Numbered from the stretch's first letter, positions 32,032 to 43,400 are shown. The stretch: 57,757 nt of DNA from Nemertoderma westbladi (GCA_032718475.1 JAUCBJ010000894.1:1-57757), one strand, 5' to 3'. Translations and numbers: made by a program. Notes: a model not told the origin generated them from the letters alone.

Positions 32032-35000
32032 GTCATGAATATGCTAAGTGTCAATACTTTACCTTGGCCCTCCAACTTATTCTCTAATTTGCGCCATTTC
32101 TGTCGGTAACGCATGTTTAGACGTCTTATTACGCTCTTTAAAACTTCGGCGTGATCACCATGATGAGGTAGATTCACCGTCCTCAAGATGTCCAATGCGT
32201 TCGAAATAGCGTTCGCTAAGTTCAACAGCTCTAACGGAGTTGTAATCCTTCCGCCCTTACCCAAGTCTTCTACTATCGACTGCGCCATCTTGGTTTTATT
32301 CCCGTAGATGTCACTAAGCGTCTTCATCGCTAACTCGAATGCTCTTTCATTGCCGACGAAGTTATCAGCAATGGCTCTAGGTTCTCGATGGAGCATCTGA
32401 AGCAAATAGTTGAACTTCTCGTTGGGAGTAAAGGTGCTGTTGGTTAGCTGCTCGTCGACATAGGTTTTGAAGGTCCTCCAATGTTTATGGTTGCCCATAA
32501 ACTTCTGGGGTTGTTGCGTCGGCAGTCCTTGCCTAGCAGCAAACTTACCTATGTCCCTAAGGGTTACGTCGTTCCGGGTTAACAAATGGTTTAGTTCCGC
32601 AGGGTTGTTAAGTCTGTTCCTTTCCCGGTGGTTCAAACTTACCTGCTCCGCGTCCGTCTTTCTTTCCTTATAGTTTCGGGACTTCTGACGTCTCATGTCT
32701 TCCTCTTCATCGCTTGACTCAGTGTCAGTCCTTAGCGCTCGCGATGGTTTGCGCGCCGAGGCCCTGATCCAAGCCTCCTCAATAAATTTCTCGGCCGAAT
32801 TTTCGAAATTGGGATTATGGATATTCGGGACAGGCGTCCTTACCTGAGGTCTATGCGGTATAGTCTCCTCTGATATGCGTACTCGTTGACTAGGCTGGAC
32901 TTTATCTAACTCAGGCCTGCTAGGATTAGAATTACTTCTTACCTGGGCTGCTTCCTTTAACCGTAGGTTGCTAAGCATGTCCGTTATAGGTTGGATGTGC
33001 GGCGATATAGCTTGCGCTAAACTAGCACTTAACTCATCCCTCGTAATAAATTCCTGGCTAGGGTTCTGTTGTATAGTCGGCTCTATCTGAGTAATTCGCT
33101 GTCTCTCATATGATCCCTCTTCCGGTTTAACCCGGAAGTTCTCCGTCGAACTGGGTCGGCGCTCCGTCCGCGTATTCCAAACCCGCGGGTTCGGTTCGCC
33201 AAATACTCGGCCCGTCGGAGTTTCTCTAAACTCTTCGTTCTCGCGTTCGGTGTATAGTGGTGCGGTGTTCCGATGACGTGGATCCTGAGCGATGGGTGAA
33301 GCACCAATACCAACCGGCGTGCGATATGTAGAGAACGGTTTAGCGATCCGTGTACTCGTAATAGCTGGACCGGGTATAGGAATTCTGGTCGTCGTCGACT
33401 CGCGTATGGTCGGAGTTCTCGCTTCCTGTTCGGCCTTCTGCAGTGCGAACAGTTCTCGCAACTCTGTCCCTACACTCGCCCCACATTCTTCGATCATTCG
33501 CATCCCCTTCTCGGCGATTTCGTTCGCCTTCCTAGTCCGTTCTTCGCTCTCTAAACTTAATCTCGCACTTTCCAACTGCGCCAGTTTACGTTCTTCTTCT
33601 TCCCTCGCTCGTCTCGCTGCGCCCTCTTCTTCCACACACGCCTTCTCTTCATACAACGCCCGTCGCTCCCTCTCGCGCTCAAGTTCGCGCTCCTTGCGCT
33701 CGCGTTCGAGTTGGAGTTCGCGTCTTCTTTGCTCGCATTCCTTAGCTTCCCGTTCGCGTTCGCGTTGAAGTTGAAGTTCGCGTTCTTCGCGTTCGCGTTG
33801 GAGTTGGAGTTCGCGTTCTTCCTGTTCGCGTTGAAGTTGAAGTTCGCATTCTTCGCGTTCGCGTTGGAGTTGGAGTTCGCGTTCTTCCTGTTCGCGTTCC
33901 GCTTGCTCACGCTTACCTTTTTCTTCCAACTCTCGCAACTTTGCGTCTAACTTACGTGTGCGCCCCCGTTCCCGCTCGGCTTCCTTCCGTGCTTCCTGTG
34001 CACGCAAAACTTCCGCCTGCTGTTCGTCTAGTCGGCGTCTTCTCTCCTCCGCCGAGTTGTGAGAAACAAGGGATCTAGCACATATAACCTTCCCTCGCGC
34101 GTGACTAACCTGGGAATCGCCGCTGTCTCTGGATGCATCGTCGGGTGGAGTCAACGTCCTCTGTTGGATGTTCTCCGTCGTCGGTAGCACCTGGCCCGGC
34201 ACCACCACTCCATTCTGCATCAGCCAGCTAGTAACTTCCCTTTGATACCGGCGCTCTTCTTTATCTTGGATCTCTTCTCGCTCCACTAACTCTCTCAACT
34301 CTGCGTCACTCACTTGAGTCGCCTGCGCTTGTGATGCCCATAGCAGCCAGTTCTCCGTCCTAACTCGTCGGAATCGCTCCGATAACTCGCGGTGCTCCAA
34401 CAAGGCTGCTAAAACCCTGTCGTAAATCCTCGTCGCCACGTCGCTCGACTGAGACTCTACTGCCTTCTTCGCTAGGACTGCAAGCTCCTCCGTCTGCTTG
34501 AATAACGCTGAGTTATATCCTCTTCTAATCTCTACTAACTCTACCCTCCCGATGTTGGCTGAATCAGCTAACATCTTCCTTACCTTGTCCGTCGTCCGAG
34601 TTATATGTCCGGCATGCGCGCGAAGTTTCTTCTTTATCGCGATATCAAGTTCTCTCTCGCTTACCTGACTCACACTCGGTGGACTTGAAGGATTATTTCG
34701 GGAACTACGGGTACTCCTTACAGCCGTCGGGACCACGGCACTTACCATACCCACAGGTCTGGAAACCGGGCTCCGGGCTCTCGCTTCTGCTACACTATCC
34801 TCCCTATCACTCACCTCTGTCCGGGCTGCTGTGCAGTCCTTCCTTACAGTAGCGGTAGGGGATCCTAATACTATTACTTGAGGTTGTTGTTCTTCCTCAC
34901 TAGTCACTGTCTCGTCCTCCTGTTCACTTACGTCAGCGTCGCTCGCTGCGTCGTCATAGTCGGCATTGTCATCAACAGTAATATTTACGCTATCGTCAGT

Positions 35001-35060
35001 CGGCGGTCCGGCCGCCGTCTCGTAGCTGTCCTCTAGTGCCTCCTTGTCTGAGACACTCAT
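32028..35060 (-). CDS. gag: BEL/Pao gag (1010 aa) with long coiled coil
   Basis: Intact frame starting MSVSDKEALEDS. An acidic N-terminus leads to a very charged coiled coil (roughly residues 330-530) with repeats like EERELQLQRERE; the DNA at 33720-33900 shows these as short tandem repeats. The C-terminal 200 residues (QKFMGNHKHWRTFKTYVDEQ, KFNYLLQML, KTLSDIYGNKTKMAQ) resemble the capsid-like DUF1759 region of BEL/Pao gag. No zinc knuckle is present here; it is at the start of pol. The role is particle assembly and RNA packaging (family knowledge). The TGA stop shares bases with the pol ATG. Confidence 0.92.
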   Translation of the reverse strand: MSVSDKEALEDSYETAAGPPTDDSVNITVDDNADYDDAASDADVSEQEDETVTSEEEQQPQVIVLGSPTATVRKDCTAARTEVSDREDSVAEARARSPVSRPVGMVSAVVPTAVRSTRSSRNNPSSPPSVSQVSERELDIAIKKKLRAHAGHITRTTDKVRKMLADSANIGRVELVEIRRGYNSALFKQTEELAVLAKKAVESQSSDVATRIYDRVLAALLEHRELSERFRRVRTENWLLWASQAQATQVSDAELRELVEREEIQDKEERRYQREVTSWLMQNGVVVPGQVLPTTENIQQRTLTPPDDASRDSGDSQVSHARGKVICARSLVSHNSAEERRRRLDEQQAEVLRAQEARKEAERERGRTRKLDAKLRELEEKGKREQAEREQEERELQLQREREECELQLQREQEERELQLQREREERELQLQREREREAKECEQRRRELQLERERKERELERERERRALYEEKACVEEEGAARRAREEEERKLAQLESARLSLESEERTRKANEIAEKGMRMIEECGASVGTELRELFALQKAEQEARTPTIRESTTTRIPIPGPAITSTRIAKPFSTYRTPVGIGASPIAQDPRHRNTAPLYTERENEEFRETPTGRVFGEPNPRVWNTRTERRPSSTENFRVKPEEGSYERQRITQIEPTIQQNPSQEFITRDELSASLAQAISPHIQPITDMLSNLRLKEAAQVRSNSNPSRPELDKVQPSQRVRISEETIPHRPQVRTPVPNIHNPNFENSAEKFIEEAWIRASARKPSRALRTDTESSDEEEDMRRQKSRNYKERKTDAEQVSLNHRERNRLNNPAELNHLLTRNDVTLRDIGKFAARQGLPTQQPQKFMGNHKHWRTFKTYVDEQLTNSTFTPNEKFNYLLQMLHREPRAIADNFVGNERAFELAMKTLSDIYGNKTKMAQSIVEDLGKGGRITTPLELLNLANAISNALDILRTVNLPHHGDHAEVLKSVIRRLNMRYRQKWRKLENKLEGQGKVLTLSIFMT

Positions 35061-36154
35061 AGTCTAAATAATGTTTTGCCTTCCGGCAAAAATATCTCGC
35101 AAAGGTTCGAGATATAATTATAATTTAACCGAAATACGGTCAAATTATTTGTCTATCAGTTGGTCCAAAATGTCAAAATAAATTCGCAATGCAATATTGT
35201 GAATTTAATGGGGTATATAGTTATAGCAAATACTAGCACAATATTTAAACAAAAATATTATTATATAGCTATTATATAGCATTAAATACCGGTATAGCAC
35301 AAAATAACCTTGAATCTAATACAAAATATTCAAAATATACTTGCCACCCGAATATTTCTAATTTTATATATAGCTCTAATCAACATAATTTTAGTTTCAA
35401 ATATTATATGTATCCACTAGCGCGTGGCTACATCTTCGGGTTGCGACTCTCTCTAACTCTCTCTCTAACTTGAGCGATTCAAAAAACCATGGCCGGCTAA
35501 ACCTAAATATCCTAACTAATAAATTGAGTTCAGCTTCGCAGTTAAACAACCGATAATTTTTTTACTGCTTCCACAAACACACTGGTGCCAACAGAACAAC
35601 TAACCTTGTTTGCTGTGAGATTCCACGTCCGCGTCCAAAGATTCAGGCCCTTCGCTGATTGCAAACCGAACCCGCAGACCCACACGAACCCCAAACTCAG
35701 AAGTTCCGTCTTGCCATGTATCTCCAGATGGTATAAAATAACTAAGCGGTTACCTAACATACCGGTACAAAACTCTAGAATTTTACAAAATAATTTTGAC
35801 CGAAACTGAATTCTCGCAAACCTAGCTAAAAATTTCAAAAAACTTACTAATTACAATTTGCCCTAAGGCCTAAGGAACTGCTGTATTCGCAATTAGCAAA
35901 ACGCACTACCGTACATCCACTGTATGCAGTACAGTAAGTAAAACAGTACACCAACCTAACAGCCTAATGATACTGTATGTGGTACGGCAAAACAAATGTC
36001 CCTTCTACCGTAAGCAGTAACAACAATCAGCCTAATGTACTACTGTACTATTGTACGCGACCAGTGAATACAGTAATCTAAACTAACAGCCTAAAAGAAT
36101 ATACTCAATGTTCTACTGTACGCTACACCCTACAGCAAACAAAACATACCTCAC
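35061..36154 (-). other. BEL/Pao 5' leader
   Basis: About 1.1 kb between the 5' LTR and the gag ATG. The first bases after the LTR on the element strand are GTGAGGTATG, with no adjacent TGG as expected for a tRNA primer-binding site. TGGTCGCGTACAATAG occurs about 95 nt in, and TGGCACCAGTG near 35592, but neither position is usual. No protein is supported. Confidence 0.6.
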
Positions 36155-38290
36155 TGTTAAACAACCGCGACACCTATACTAACAGCAGAACTGTTGAACA
36201 GACAAATACCCGTATACCTCTCTGCCAACCTAATGAGCTCTCGCCTAACCAATAAGACACAAAGACTGCTCTACTGTTAAGTAAAGGGGATCAGGAGCGT
36301 GCTATTACTAAATTGTAAGGGTTGCTAAATACAAAACCGCTACTTACCGTTGGATGGCGCTAATCTGCCGTCCGCTAATATATTTTACTAAATTTACACA
36401 GCTCCTGCAAAATCGCTTGTTCCTTTCTCTACCGATCGCTCGATAGAGAGCTAACTGTTCGAATCTATGAGCCACGCGGGAATAACCAAAACAATAAACC
36501 CGAGTCGGCTCCCTAAGCTTACTTAAGACGAGTGCGAGGGGCTTTGCACTCAGAGTATATTCTTACGCCTAATTTTACTACTGTTGAAGTACGCTAATGC
36601 CTACGTCTTTTCTAATCGCGAATACGGAGGGTTCCCTAACGAAATGTGTGAATGCGAGAATATTTAAATAAATCAAAATTGGTACAGTACAATGTCTTTC
36701 GTGGGTGATACCGCTCTGGGTCTAAACTTGCCTGCAGCTGGCTTTAGGCCAGCAATTCACTAGTGTCTTGCGTACTAACTATTGCGATCTAGTTTATTGC
36801 CCGCTAATTCAAATAACCGCTCAGCGTGAATAGTTTACGGTACTCTAATTATTACCTTAGCTACTCTCCGCTATGCTGCGTACTAATTCTTAATTTTACT
36901 AATTAATTACAGTCACAAATATGTAACAGCCTAAAATACTGTATTACTTTGACCTAATCAGTAATTATTTACAGTAAACTAAGAGATAGAAATCAATCAA
37001 AGGGAAAAGAGCGCCTATCTAAGCATTCGTAATCTTAGGCACACTTTAGTAACACATCAATCAGAGTCAGCAATCACGGATCACAATAGCACGACTTGCA
37101 ATTATACAATCTGCAATTATATAATTCGCAACTTACTTACGTACTTACCCACTTACTTACTGTAAGGTATGCAGGCCCCTCCCGGGTACATCTAGGCTTC
37201 CTAACTAACCCAATTCCTGCCCCCTAATACTAAATAGAGACAAAACCTTGGATCATCAGCCCCCTAATTACTGTACCGGCGAGCGGTCTCCAACCCACAG
37301 TCCAAATTGCCCGACCACAACGTTGACCCCCGCCAGCGTTGCCCGCCTTTGAATCCTCCGCTCTCCCTTAGTCGCCCAACCCCCCGATGTGCCCACCGCC
37401 TACTGGCACCTTAGCCCTCCATTATGCTAATAGCTACCGTAGCGGCGCATGCAAATCACAAAGTCTGACAGTCTCAGAAATCCCTTAGGATTATTGCGCA
37501 GAAAGGAATCACATAGAACCATTAATCAAAAGGTAGAAATCATAGTTCAGTTGTAATTAGCAGTAATTGAAGGAATTAATTGAGAAACACAATCAAGAGT
37601 AATCGCACTAGCAAATCATTCCAAGAAATTAATCAAATTGCAGAAATACTCTAAAATCCGTCAAAAATGAATAGAGACAGCTCAGCAAGTACAAAGGTGA
37701 TAGCAGATCATGTGAGGGATAACAGTACACAGTAAGGCTCTACCGGCACACCGCCAATTTATAGGTGATCCGGATGGGGTGATGCAATAGGGTGACTCAA
37801 TCGCTCTCCTATTGGCTCTCCAGTCCGTGCTAGCATTAGACCAACCTGGAAGCAGTTAGTCCAATAAGGAGGCCGGATTGTAGCCCAAACCTCAAATTAT
37901 TACCATATATGGTAATGGTTCGTGTCCCTGGCTGCTGAATGGCCAGGACAGCGTCCCTATATGCTAGCCCTATTGATGCTAATATCAGCAAGCACAAAAT
38001 CCAGGGTCCGAATAAACTTGCTACCCTGGGACTATCTACATATATCCTAATACAAAATTACGTAGGTAGGGCTACATACTATACAAAATGGATGGATTCG
38101 AATATATGGGTGTTTCGAATTCCCTATCTAAATATCATTGCGTTATTATGCCTTATCTAAAATATTATGCTGCACAACGGACTAATATTACGTACAGTAT
38201 AACGGACTAATATTGCATACTGCATAACGGACTAATATTGCATACTGCATAATGACTAATAATGTGGATACAGCGCCATATACCGTAACA
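36155..38290 (-). repeat. BEL/Pao 5' LTR (2136 bp)
   Basis: The promoter-bearing LTR for gag and pol transcription. On the element strand it starts TGTTACGG and ends GTTTAACA. U3 is inferred as 38290 down to about 37730 from the TATA box, leaving an R-U5 of about 1.57 kb, long for an LTR element. Confidence 0.95.
37757..37763 (-). promoter_or_regulatory. Predicted TATA box of the BEL/Pao 5' LTR
   Basis: The element strand reads CACCTATAAATTGG here, conserved in both LTRs. If used, transcription would start about 25-30 bp downstream, near 37730. Prediction only. Confidence 0.55.
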
Positions 38291-39047
38291 CATTCACTAC
38301 GGTAAGACTGAAAGTATTTTGTTTGGTTCCAAAAGAAAGTTAAAGAAGGTAACTAAGTTTGAAGTCACTAGTAATGGACATAAGATTGAAAATAAAAAGG
38401 AAGTTAAATATTTAGGCGCCACATTGGATAACTGCTTATCAGGAGAAAGTACAGTGAAAAATATTTTCTCGAAAGTTAACAGTAGGCTTAGGTTTCTATA
38501 CAGAAATAAAAATAGTTTAAACACCGACTCCCGCAAGTTACTTTGCTCTTCTTTAATACAGTGTCACATGGACTATGCGTGCTCTTCTTGGTATGAAGGC
38601 TTAACCAAACAGCTTAAATGTAAATTACAAGTAGCTCAGAATAAAGTAGTACGATTTATTAAAGACTACAAACCTAGGCACCACCTAACTCCAGATGACT
38701 TTTCTGAATCTGGACTATTTAACTTAGATAGTAGAGTTAAGCAGCTACGCCTTAACCATGTGCATAAAGTGTATAATGGTAAATGTCCCAATTACCTAAA
38801 ACAAAAATTCAACAGAGTACGCGATACACACTCTTACAGTACCAGAGCTAGTGCTTCAAACCTCTACCTCCCGAATTGTAAATCCTTTGAATCTGATACT
38901 TTCTTTTTTAACGGCATTAAAAATTGGAACGCTCTGCCTAATGAAATTAAAAACATAAATAATCAACATTCTTTTAAATCTGCAGTTAAATCTCATCTCC
39001 GTGTGCAATGTAAAAATAGGTACAATAGTCCTACAGTAAGTTATTAG
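38291..39047 (+). pseudogene. CR1/Jockey-like element, C-terminal half of ORF2, split by BEL
   Basis: Begins with the duplicated CATTC at 38291-38295 and continues the frame of 21226-22177 with HYGKTESILFGSKRK. Conserved features follow: VKYLGATLDNCLSG, LRFLYRNKNSLN, a CSSWYEGL segment, AQNKVVRFI, and near the end FFFNGIKNWNALPNEI, FKSAVKSHLR and a stop at 39047. Apart from the BEL insertion, the frame is clean. Confidence 0.9.
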
Positions 39048-39378
39048 TTTATTAATTATTTACTATTTATACTGTAATTACGTTTTATAATAAATTGTTC
39101 TGTACATTACATCTTTATCGTTGAGTCGGGCATTGTCACGCTCTCGGTAAAGTTGTACATGTACATAGTGTAATTACGTTTTATATTGGTTTTAGGTTAG
39201 CGTAGTGTAATATTGTATTTGTAACCAAGTAACATAAAGGACCCCCTTGGAAATAAGCTGCAAAGCTTTAGGGGTAATCCTATATGTTATGTTGGACAAT
39301 ACCTTTATACCGGTACATTGTTTGGTGTATTTGTTATTGTTTTTACATAATGTATAAATAAATCTATCTATCTCCCCC
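39048..39378 (+). other. 3' untranslated region and tail of the split CR1/Jockey-like element
   Basis: AT-rich noncoding region ending in a short (TCTA)n tail (AATAAATCTATCTATC, about 39356-39373). The element ends about 30 bp from the donor site of exon 39406-40052. Confidence 0.65.
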
Positions 39379-39405
39379 CATATCAAACGAAAATAAATAA
39401 CTCAC

Positions 39406-40052
39406 CGTGTTCCGTTAACCTCAAGTGTTGCGTCCCATCAACAGAAACCGGTCGTCGTAAAGGAGATGCACTCTCAGACACCCCCTGGGCAGGTAAGGTG
39501 CGAGATTTAGTCGCAGTGGAAAGTACTACAGTAGGTTTGGTTGATTGTGGCTCGAATCTACTGAGAAGGGACTTTACGTCACAGGGGCTTTTATTGGGAC
39601 GTGTGTGAACAGTGGTGCTAGTGGTAGTGCGGGTGCTAGTGGTGTTACTGCGGGTGTTAGGGGTGTTACTGTCGGTGCTAGGGGTGTTACTGTGGGTGCT
39701 AGGGGTGTTACTGTGGGTGCTAGGGGTTATACTGTGGGTGCTAGGGGTGTTACTGTGGGTGCTAGGGGTGTTAGTGTGGGTGCTAGGGGTGTTACTGTGG
39801 GTGCTAGGGGTGTTAGTGTGGGTGCTAGTGCTGTTAGTATGTGTAGTAGAAGTAGTGTTAGTGTGATGCCTAATTGTGTCTGAGTTACTTTTACGGGAGT
39901 CAATATAGGAAGGGTTAACTGATACAATAGGTTGGCTGGTATAATTATTGGATGGGTAGAACGTGGAGTAACTGAGGGGGTTGGAGTCCTTCTGGATAGA
40001 AGCTTCAGAGAATCGTCGGGTAATACAACTAGATTCGGTTTGGGGTTTGTAC
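39406..40052 (-). CDS. PDZ scaffold gene, exon with Ser/Thr/Asn/Pro-rich 7-residue repeats
   Basis: Minus-strand exon of 647 nt found by translating between splice sites. The acceptor is TTGTTGTTGTTTTAG (40053-40067), and the donor ACACG|GTGAGT (39400-39410). The first base completes a codon and the last base starts an Asp codon that exon 19019-20019 finishes. The product starts YKPQTESSCITRRFSEAS, then NPLSYSTFYPSNNY, then holds about eight repeats of the type STHSNTP (21 bp each, 39650-39835), and ends SPLRRPVSVDGTQHLRLTEH. It is likely disordered; no domain is seen. Upstream exons must exist because the acceptor is not in phase 0. Confidence 0.75.
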
Positions 40053-40265
40053 CTAAAACAACAACAACGATATATCCTTATAATATACCGACAGACAGGC
40101 TATAAGGTCAATAAATACAACCATTCAACCACCAAATGTTACTAGTAACGAGATCCCAGAACGGGTTTTAATTCTACATTCAATTTTCTTAAGGCATCAT
40201 ATTTATAAAGCTTTATTTCACACTGTTACTGAAACATTAGTAAAATAAAATGATGATAAAAATAC

Positions 40266-40295
40266 CTTTTTGGTTTATTAGGCCTCCTGACATAT
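40266..40295 (-). CDS. Possible 30-nt upstream exon of the PDZ gene
   Basis: On the minus strand a 30-nt segment is flanked by AAAAG (acceptor side) and AAAAAG|GTATTT (donor). In the phase required by exon 39406-40052 it reads YVRRPNKPK and completes an Arg codon across the junction. The pyrimidine tract is weak, so this is tentative. Confidence 0.25.
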
Positions 40296-40424
40296 CTTTT
40301 AATATTAGAAATACTTTTAGAGTGGAGAAACTAATTGTCTTCACTATTTAAACTTCGGGATGCTATAAAATCAGTATCTGGACAGGGATTATATTATTCT
40401 CACCGAGATCCAGCTTTAAAACAA

Positions 40425-43400
40425 AAACCCACCCAAACTACAACCCCCCAAAACTTCCACCCACCCAAACTACAACCCCCCAAAACTACCACTCAACTAA
40501 ATTACCACCCACCCAAACTACAACCCACCAAAACTACCACTCACCCAAACTACAACCCACCTAAATTACCACCCACCCAAACTACAACCCACCAAAACTA
40601 CCACTCACCCAAACTACCACCCGCCCAAATAGCCAGCCACCCAAACTACAACCCACCTAAACTACCACCCATCCAAACTACAACCCACCAAAACTACCAC
40701 CCACCCAAACTACAACCCACCAAAACGTCCACCCACCCAAACTACAACCCACCAAAACTTCCACCCACCCAAACTACAACCCACCAAAACTTCCACCCAC
40801 CCAAACTACAACCCACCCAAACTACAACCCGCCCAAATAGCCAGCCACCCCATCTAGAACCCACCAAAACTTCCACCCACCCAAACTACCACTCACCCCA
40901 TCTACAACCCACCAAAAGTTCCATCCACCCAAACTACCACCCGCCAAAATAGCCAGCCACCCGAACTACAACCCACCTAAATTACCACCCACCCAAACTA
41001 CAACCCACCAAAACGTCCACCCACCCAAACTACAACCCACCAAAACTTCCACCCACCCAAACTACAACCCACCAAAACTTCCACCCACCCAAACTACAAC
41101 CCACCCAAACTACAACCCACCTAAACTACCACCCACCCAAACTACAACCCACCAAAACTACCACCCACCCAAACTACCACCCGCCCAAATAGCCAGCCAC
41201 CCAAACTACAACCCACCTAAATTACCACCCACCCAAACTACAACCCACCAAAACTTCCACCCACCCAAACTACAACCCACCCAAACTACAACCCACCTAA
41301 ACTACCACCCACCCAAACTACAACCCACCAAAACTACCACCCACCCAAACTACAACCCACCAAAACGTCCACCCACCCAAACTACAACCCCTCCAAAACT
41401 TCCACCCACCCAAACTACAACCCACCAAAACTTCCACCCACCCAAACTACAACCCACCCAAACTACAACCCACTTAAACTACCACCCACCCAAACTACAA
41501 CCCACCAAAACTACCACCCACCCAAACTACCACCCGCCCAAATAGCCAGCCACCCAAACTACAACCCACCTAAATTACCACCCACCCAAACTACAACCCA
41601 CCAAAACTTCCACCCACCCAAACTACAACCCACCCAAACTACAACCCACCTAAACTACCACCCACCCAAACTACAACCCACCAAAACTTCCACCCATCCA
41701 AACTACAACCCACCCAAACTACCACCCGCCCAAATAGCCAGCCACCCAAACTACAACCCACCTAAACTACCACCCACCCAAACTACAACCCACCCAAACT
41801 ACCACCCACCCAAACTACAACCCACCCAAACTACAACCCACCCAAACTTCAACCCTCCCAAATAGCCAGCTACCCAAACTTCAATCCTCCCAAATAGCCA
41901 GCTACCCAAACTACAACCCGCCCAAATAGCCAGCCACCCAAACTACAACCCACCCAAACTACCACCCGCCCAAATAGCCAGCCACCCAAACTACAACCCA
42001 CCAAAACTTCCACTCACCCAAACTACAACCCACCAAAACTTCCACCCACCCAAACTACATATAACCCACCCAAACTACCACTCACCCCATCTACAACCCA
42101 CCAAAACTACCACTCACCCAAACTACCACCCGCCCAAATAGCCAGCCACCCAAACTACAACCCACCAAAACTTCCACCCACCCAAACTACATATAACCCA
42201 CCCAAACTACCACTCACCCCATCTACAACCCACCAAAAGTTCCATCCACCCAAACTACCACCCGCCAAAATAGCCAGCCACCCAAACTACAACCCACCTA
42301 AACTACCACCCACCCAAACTACCACCCACCCAAACTACAACCGACCAAATAGCCAGCCACCCAAACTACAACCCACCTAAATTACCACCCACCCAAACTA
42401 CAACCCACCAAAACTACCACTCACCCAAACTACCACCCGCCCAAATAGCCAGCCACCCCATCTAGAACCCACCAAAACTTCCACCCACCCAAACTACAAC
42501 CCACCAAAACTACCAGCCACCCAAACTACCACCCGCCCAAATAGCCAGCCACCCAAACTACAACCCACCTAAATTACCACCCACCCAAACTACAACCCAC
42601 CAAAACTACCACTCACCCAAACTACCACCCGCCCAAATAGCCAGCCACCCAAACTACAACCCACCTAAATTACCACCCACCCAAACTACAACCCACCAAA
42701 ACTACCACTCACCCAAACTACCACCCGCCCAAACAGCCAGCCACCCAAACTACAACCCACCTAAACTACCACCCATCCAAACTACAACCCACCAAAACTT
42801 CCACCCACCCAAACTACAACCCACCAAAACTACCACTCACCCAAACTACAACCAACCCAAACTACAACCCACCTAAACTTCCACCCACCCAAACTACAAC
42901 CCACCCAAACTACCACCCACCCAAACTACAACCCACCCAAACTACAACCCACCCAAACTACAACCCACCCAAACTACAACCCACCCAAACTACAACCCAC
43001 CTAAACTACCACTCACCCAAACTACAACCCACCAAAACTACGACTCACCCAAACTACCACCCGCCCAAACAGGCAGCCACCCAAACTACAACCCACCAAA
43101 ACTACCACCCACCCAAACTACAACCAACCCAAACTACAACCCACCTAAACTACAACCCACCCAAACTACCTCCCACCCAAACTACAACCCACCCAAACTA
43201 CAACCCACCCAAACTACAACCCACCTAAACTACCACTCACCCAAACTACCACCCGCCCAAATAGCCAGCCACCCAAACTACAACCCACCTAAACTACAAC
43301 CCACCCAAACTACCACCCACCCAAACTACAACCCACCCAAACTACAACCCACCAAAACTTCCACCCACCCAAACTACAACCCACCCAAACTACAACCCAC

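Larger units (their letters stand above)
22178..38290 (-). mobile_element. Full-length BEL/Pao LTR retrotransposon
   Basis: A 16.1-kb element on the minus strand. In order of its own transcript: 5' LTR (36155-38290), leader (35061-36154), gag (32028-35060), pol (26788-32031), a 2.5-kb 3' region with a small ORF (24313-26787), and 3' LTR (22178-24312). The LTR ends are TGTT and AACA, and the target duplication is 5 bp (CATTC). The order protease, reverse transcriptase, RNase H, integrase and the pol sequence match BEL/Pao. Both main frames are intact, but the integrase lacks one expected Asp. It sits in the reverse transcriptase gene of a plus-strand CR1/Jockey-like element, itself in an intron of the PDZ gene. 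Confidence 0.95.

Noticed and set aside
33292-33950. Plus-strand frames opposite gag
   Set aside because: They are antisense to the gag coiled coil, whose biased codons leave the other strand open.
40335-40952. Plus-strand 205-codon Pro/Thr/Lys frame
   Set aside because: It arises from the 16-bp array; the frame changes with unit length and has no conserved context.
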